From assembly GCA_963070105.1 (NCBI GenBank), contig OY718805.1:9955652-10019651 (forward strand): 64,000 bases of DNA, given 5' to 3'. The translations under genes and the position numbers were made by a program. Below are positions 62,086 through 64,000 of the stretch, one piece after another (the stretch's first letter is position 1; each line of letters begins with the position of its first letter). The notes below the pieces were generated by a model, which saw only the letters and a program-made list of their open reading frames with translations, ran no database searches and was not told where the DNA came from. This DNA is from Litomosoides sigmodontis. Taxonomy: Eukaryota > Nematoda > Chromadorea > Rhabditida > Onchocercidae.

Positions 62086-64000
62086 CACTAGCATTTTTCC
62101 ACTTTCATCGCTCAACTGATCTTTAGCTCATTCCTTATTACCTTTACTAATATTACTTTGACTTATTTGCCTGAAAAATGAGGAAAACAGTCACTTTTTC
62201 GCCTCCTTTTTTGGCTATTGAGATTAAATCGACCATACAGCGCCTCCTCCGTTTTCCTTCTTTTCATTTTAAATTTTTCTAAAAAAAAATTCTTTTTTTT
62301 TGCAACAATTTCAATTACGCTTCCTTCTGTTTACTCCACTTTGCATTAATATTCGTTATTATTGAAGTAATGCCCTTTTCCTTCCTTTTTCCTTCTCTTT
62401 CGCAAATATATTTGAGTATATTCACCACTCACTCTATAAGAGTAAAAAAATTGTGACAAATGAGTAAGCTTAGTTAGTCGGAGTTCATTGCATTTTTGTC
62501 GAAGTGTCCATAACGTAACGCACGCGGTTGTAAAGTTCGCATATTCTCCGTGGGACATTTGCGCTCCTTTTCCTTCTTATTCTTCGCTCTCTCGCCATAT
62601 ATGTGATGTGCTGGTTGAGATTGAAGTTGAAATATTTGAAGTGAAAATTTCCAACGATTCATTATCCTTTCCACAAAAAATAATTAGTCCTTTTTGACTT
62701 TAGCAAAAGTTGAAAGTAAATTAATTGACCGAAACGAGAGATCCATAGTGCGCTAGCGCAACTGCAACATTATCAAAGTGATAGCACATTGTTTTATGAA
62801 GTAATTTTATCAAAAATCATTTCGTTTTCACTTCTTTTTCAGCAAATTTGGCGATTACAGTTTGCCACACGTAGTTGCAATTTACCAAAATGAATTCTCT
62901 AAGTGACCAGCGCCACCAAAATTGCTATCGGCAAATTTTAAGACAAAAAAGATATTTGCAACATAGGAATCGCCATTGACAGTACCATCACTACAACAGT
63001 TCCAGTAGCAATGACAGTAACCCAATAACATCGCTTATCACAACTACAAGCAAGCATTAATTACTACTAATTGATACTGCAATTAATTACTACTAATTAC
63101 CGCTTTCTGATATTACTGTATTATTGTTCCCTTTAATTCTTCGTGTATAAATATTAGCTGAAAGAGAAGAAGGAAAAAAGACACACACACACACAGCAAA
63201 TTTTTTGCGAAATATACGATATCTAAAAATTTTTTTTGAACAAATTTAAATGCGACGACTCAAAAATTTATGCTCAGCGCCGTACGAATTTTTGAATGAT
63301 TTATTTCACACAGCACCAGGTTCGTTCGCTTTTCCCTTTTTTTCTTCTTCCTTCTTTTTTTTTTACTTTTTTCAATTCTAAAATTTTAATGATAAATTTA
63401 AAATTTTGCAAAAATCAACATCTTTGCTACAGCTAACATACATCCTTCAACTTTCGCATCAATTCATTAACTGTGGAAGATTGTCAAAGAAAATAGTTTG
63501 AGCAAAACGAATTATTATTATAACGGTTATTGATAAAGGAGCTACTTTACAACCATCCTATTACGAGCATTTCATTCATCACTAATATGCAAATTTTTTG
63601 AAATATTCCACTGAATGCTGGTGTATTCAATCAATCTCATTTATCACTACTGCTACACTACTACTACTGCTACTATCACCAATACTATCATTTGCCATCA
63701 GTTATCAATCAATGCATGGTTTTTTACAAATCAGTGTTAGTCGTCGTAGCAAGCAATGGAAGGATACTTGAACTTTTTGTTAAATCCAAAGGGTACAAAT
63801 AATTGGTAAATAATTGGTAAATCATTTCATCGATTATCAAATTATGTTGCTAAATTTTACTCGAACTTCTGTGATAGCACTTAGTTTTGCTACTTTATGG
63901 AATTAAAAATTACAATTTAATTGCTTTCTTTCGTTCCTTTCTTTCACGCATATATCCCTTATTACTTGTATTTTCATTTCTTGAAATTATCAGGTCGAAT

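Larger units (their letters stand above)
55633..64000. other. Gene-poor right end
   Basis: No confident exon was found in 8.4 kb. It contains pyrimidine-rich tracts near 56,640-56,760 and 57,540-57,600, a 21 bp tandem duplication at 59,965-60,006, a GAT/GAC run near 60,717-60,740, a more GC-balanced patch at about 61,900-62,100 with a TATA-like box, and a short CA run near 63,181. A TGA-interrupted frame at 62,890-63,060 is noted as a finding. Confidence 0.5.

Overview
The window looks like a nematode nuclear chromosome, most likely from a parasitic clade III (filarial-type) worm. It is roughly 70% A+T, and its genes are split into short exons by mostly small introns with the nematode acceptor TTTCAG. 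Several genes have a splice-type acceptor placed 1 to 7 nt before the start codon, as expected for spliced-leader trans-splicing. The protein content is metazoan and nematode-flavoured. No bacterial, organellar or viral genes were seen. All gene models were built by eye from reading frame, splice sites and intron phase, so exon ends are predictions.

Left part (1-23,600). The left edge holds the start of a minus-strand secreted-protein gene that runs off the window. About 5.8 kb without a recognisable gene follows, with TA, CA and CT microsatellites and a foldback inverted repeat. Next come a plus-strand gene for a single-pass membrane protein with two Ig-like domains and a WSxCxxC motif (5,974-9,755, FAM187-like), a minus-strand gene for a small STAR-type KH RNA-binding protein (10,263-11,736), and two plus-strand tandem paralogs (12,689-15,584 and 16,405-21,748). 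Each paralog carries two copies of a Cys-x2-Cys ... His-x3-Cys module that I could not assign to a named family. The second paralog also has an N-terminal BED zinc finger and a helix-turn-helix-like segment.

Middle part (23,600-39,800). A plus-strand SFT2-family Golgi/endosome membrane protein gene spans 23,602-32,693. Its 7.3 kb fourth intron contains, on the opposite strand, a complete four-EF-hand calmodulin-like gene (25,744-27,572). A minus-strand SH2-like protein gene with a basic Lys/Arg/His linker (35,137-38,591) is divergently arranged with a two-exon gene for a 73-residue protein (39,362-39,802).

Right part (39,800-64,000). A 13-exon plus-strand gene (42,210-45,800) encodes a secreted, probably GPI-anchored protein with two Ly6/uPAR (LU) three-finger domains. 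An orphan gene encodes a 198-residue Ser-rich protein (48,383-49,023). A short candidate gene with a myristoylation-type start lies at 53,606-53,930. A pure (AAT)n array of about 1.3 kb occupies 54,325-55,632. The last 8 kb is A+T-rich sequence in which I recognise no gene.

The genes look like an ordinary mixed set of eukaryotic genes rather than one pathway. Themes are surface/secreted proteins (Ig and LU), signalling (calmodulin-like, SH2), membrane traffic (SFT2) and nucleic-acid binding (STAR/KH, BED plus the new Cys/His module). The most novel material is the tandem Cys/His-module pair.
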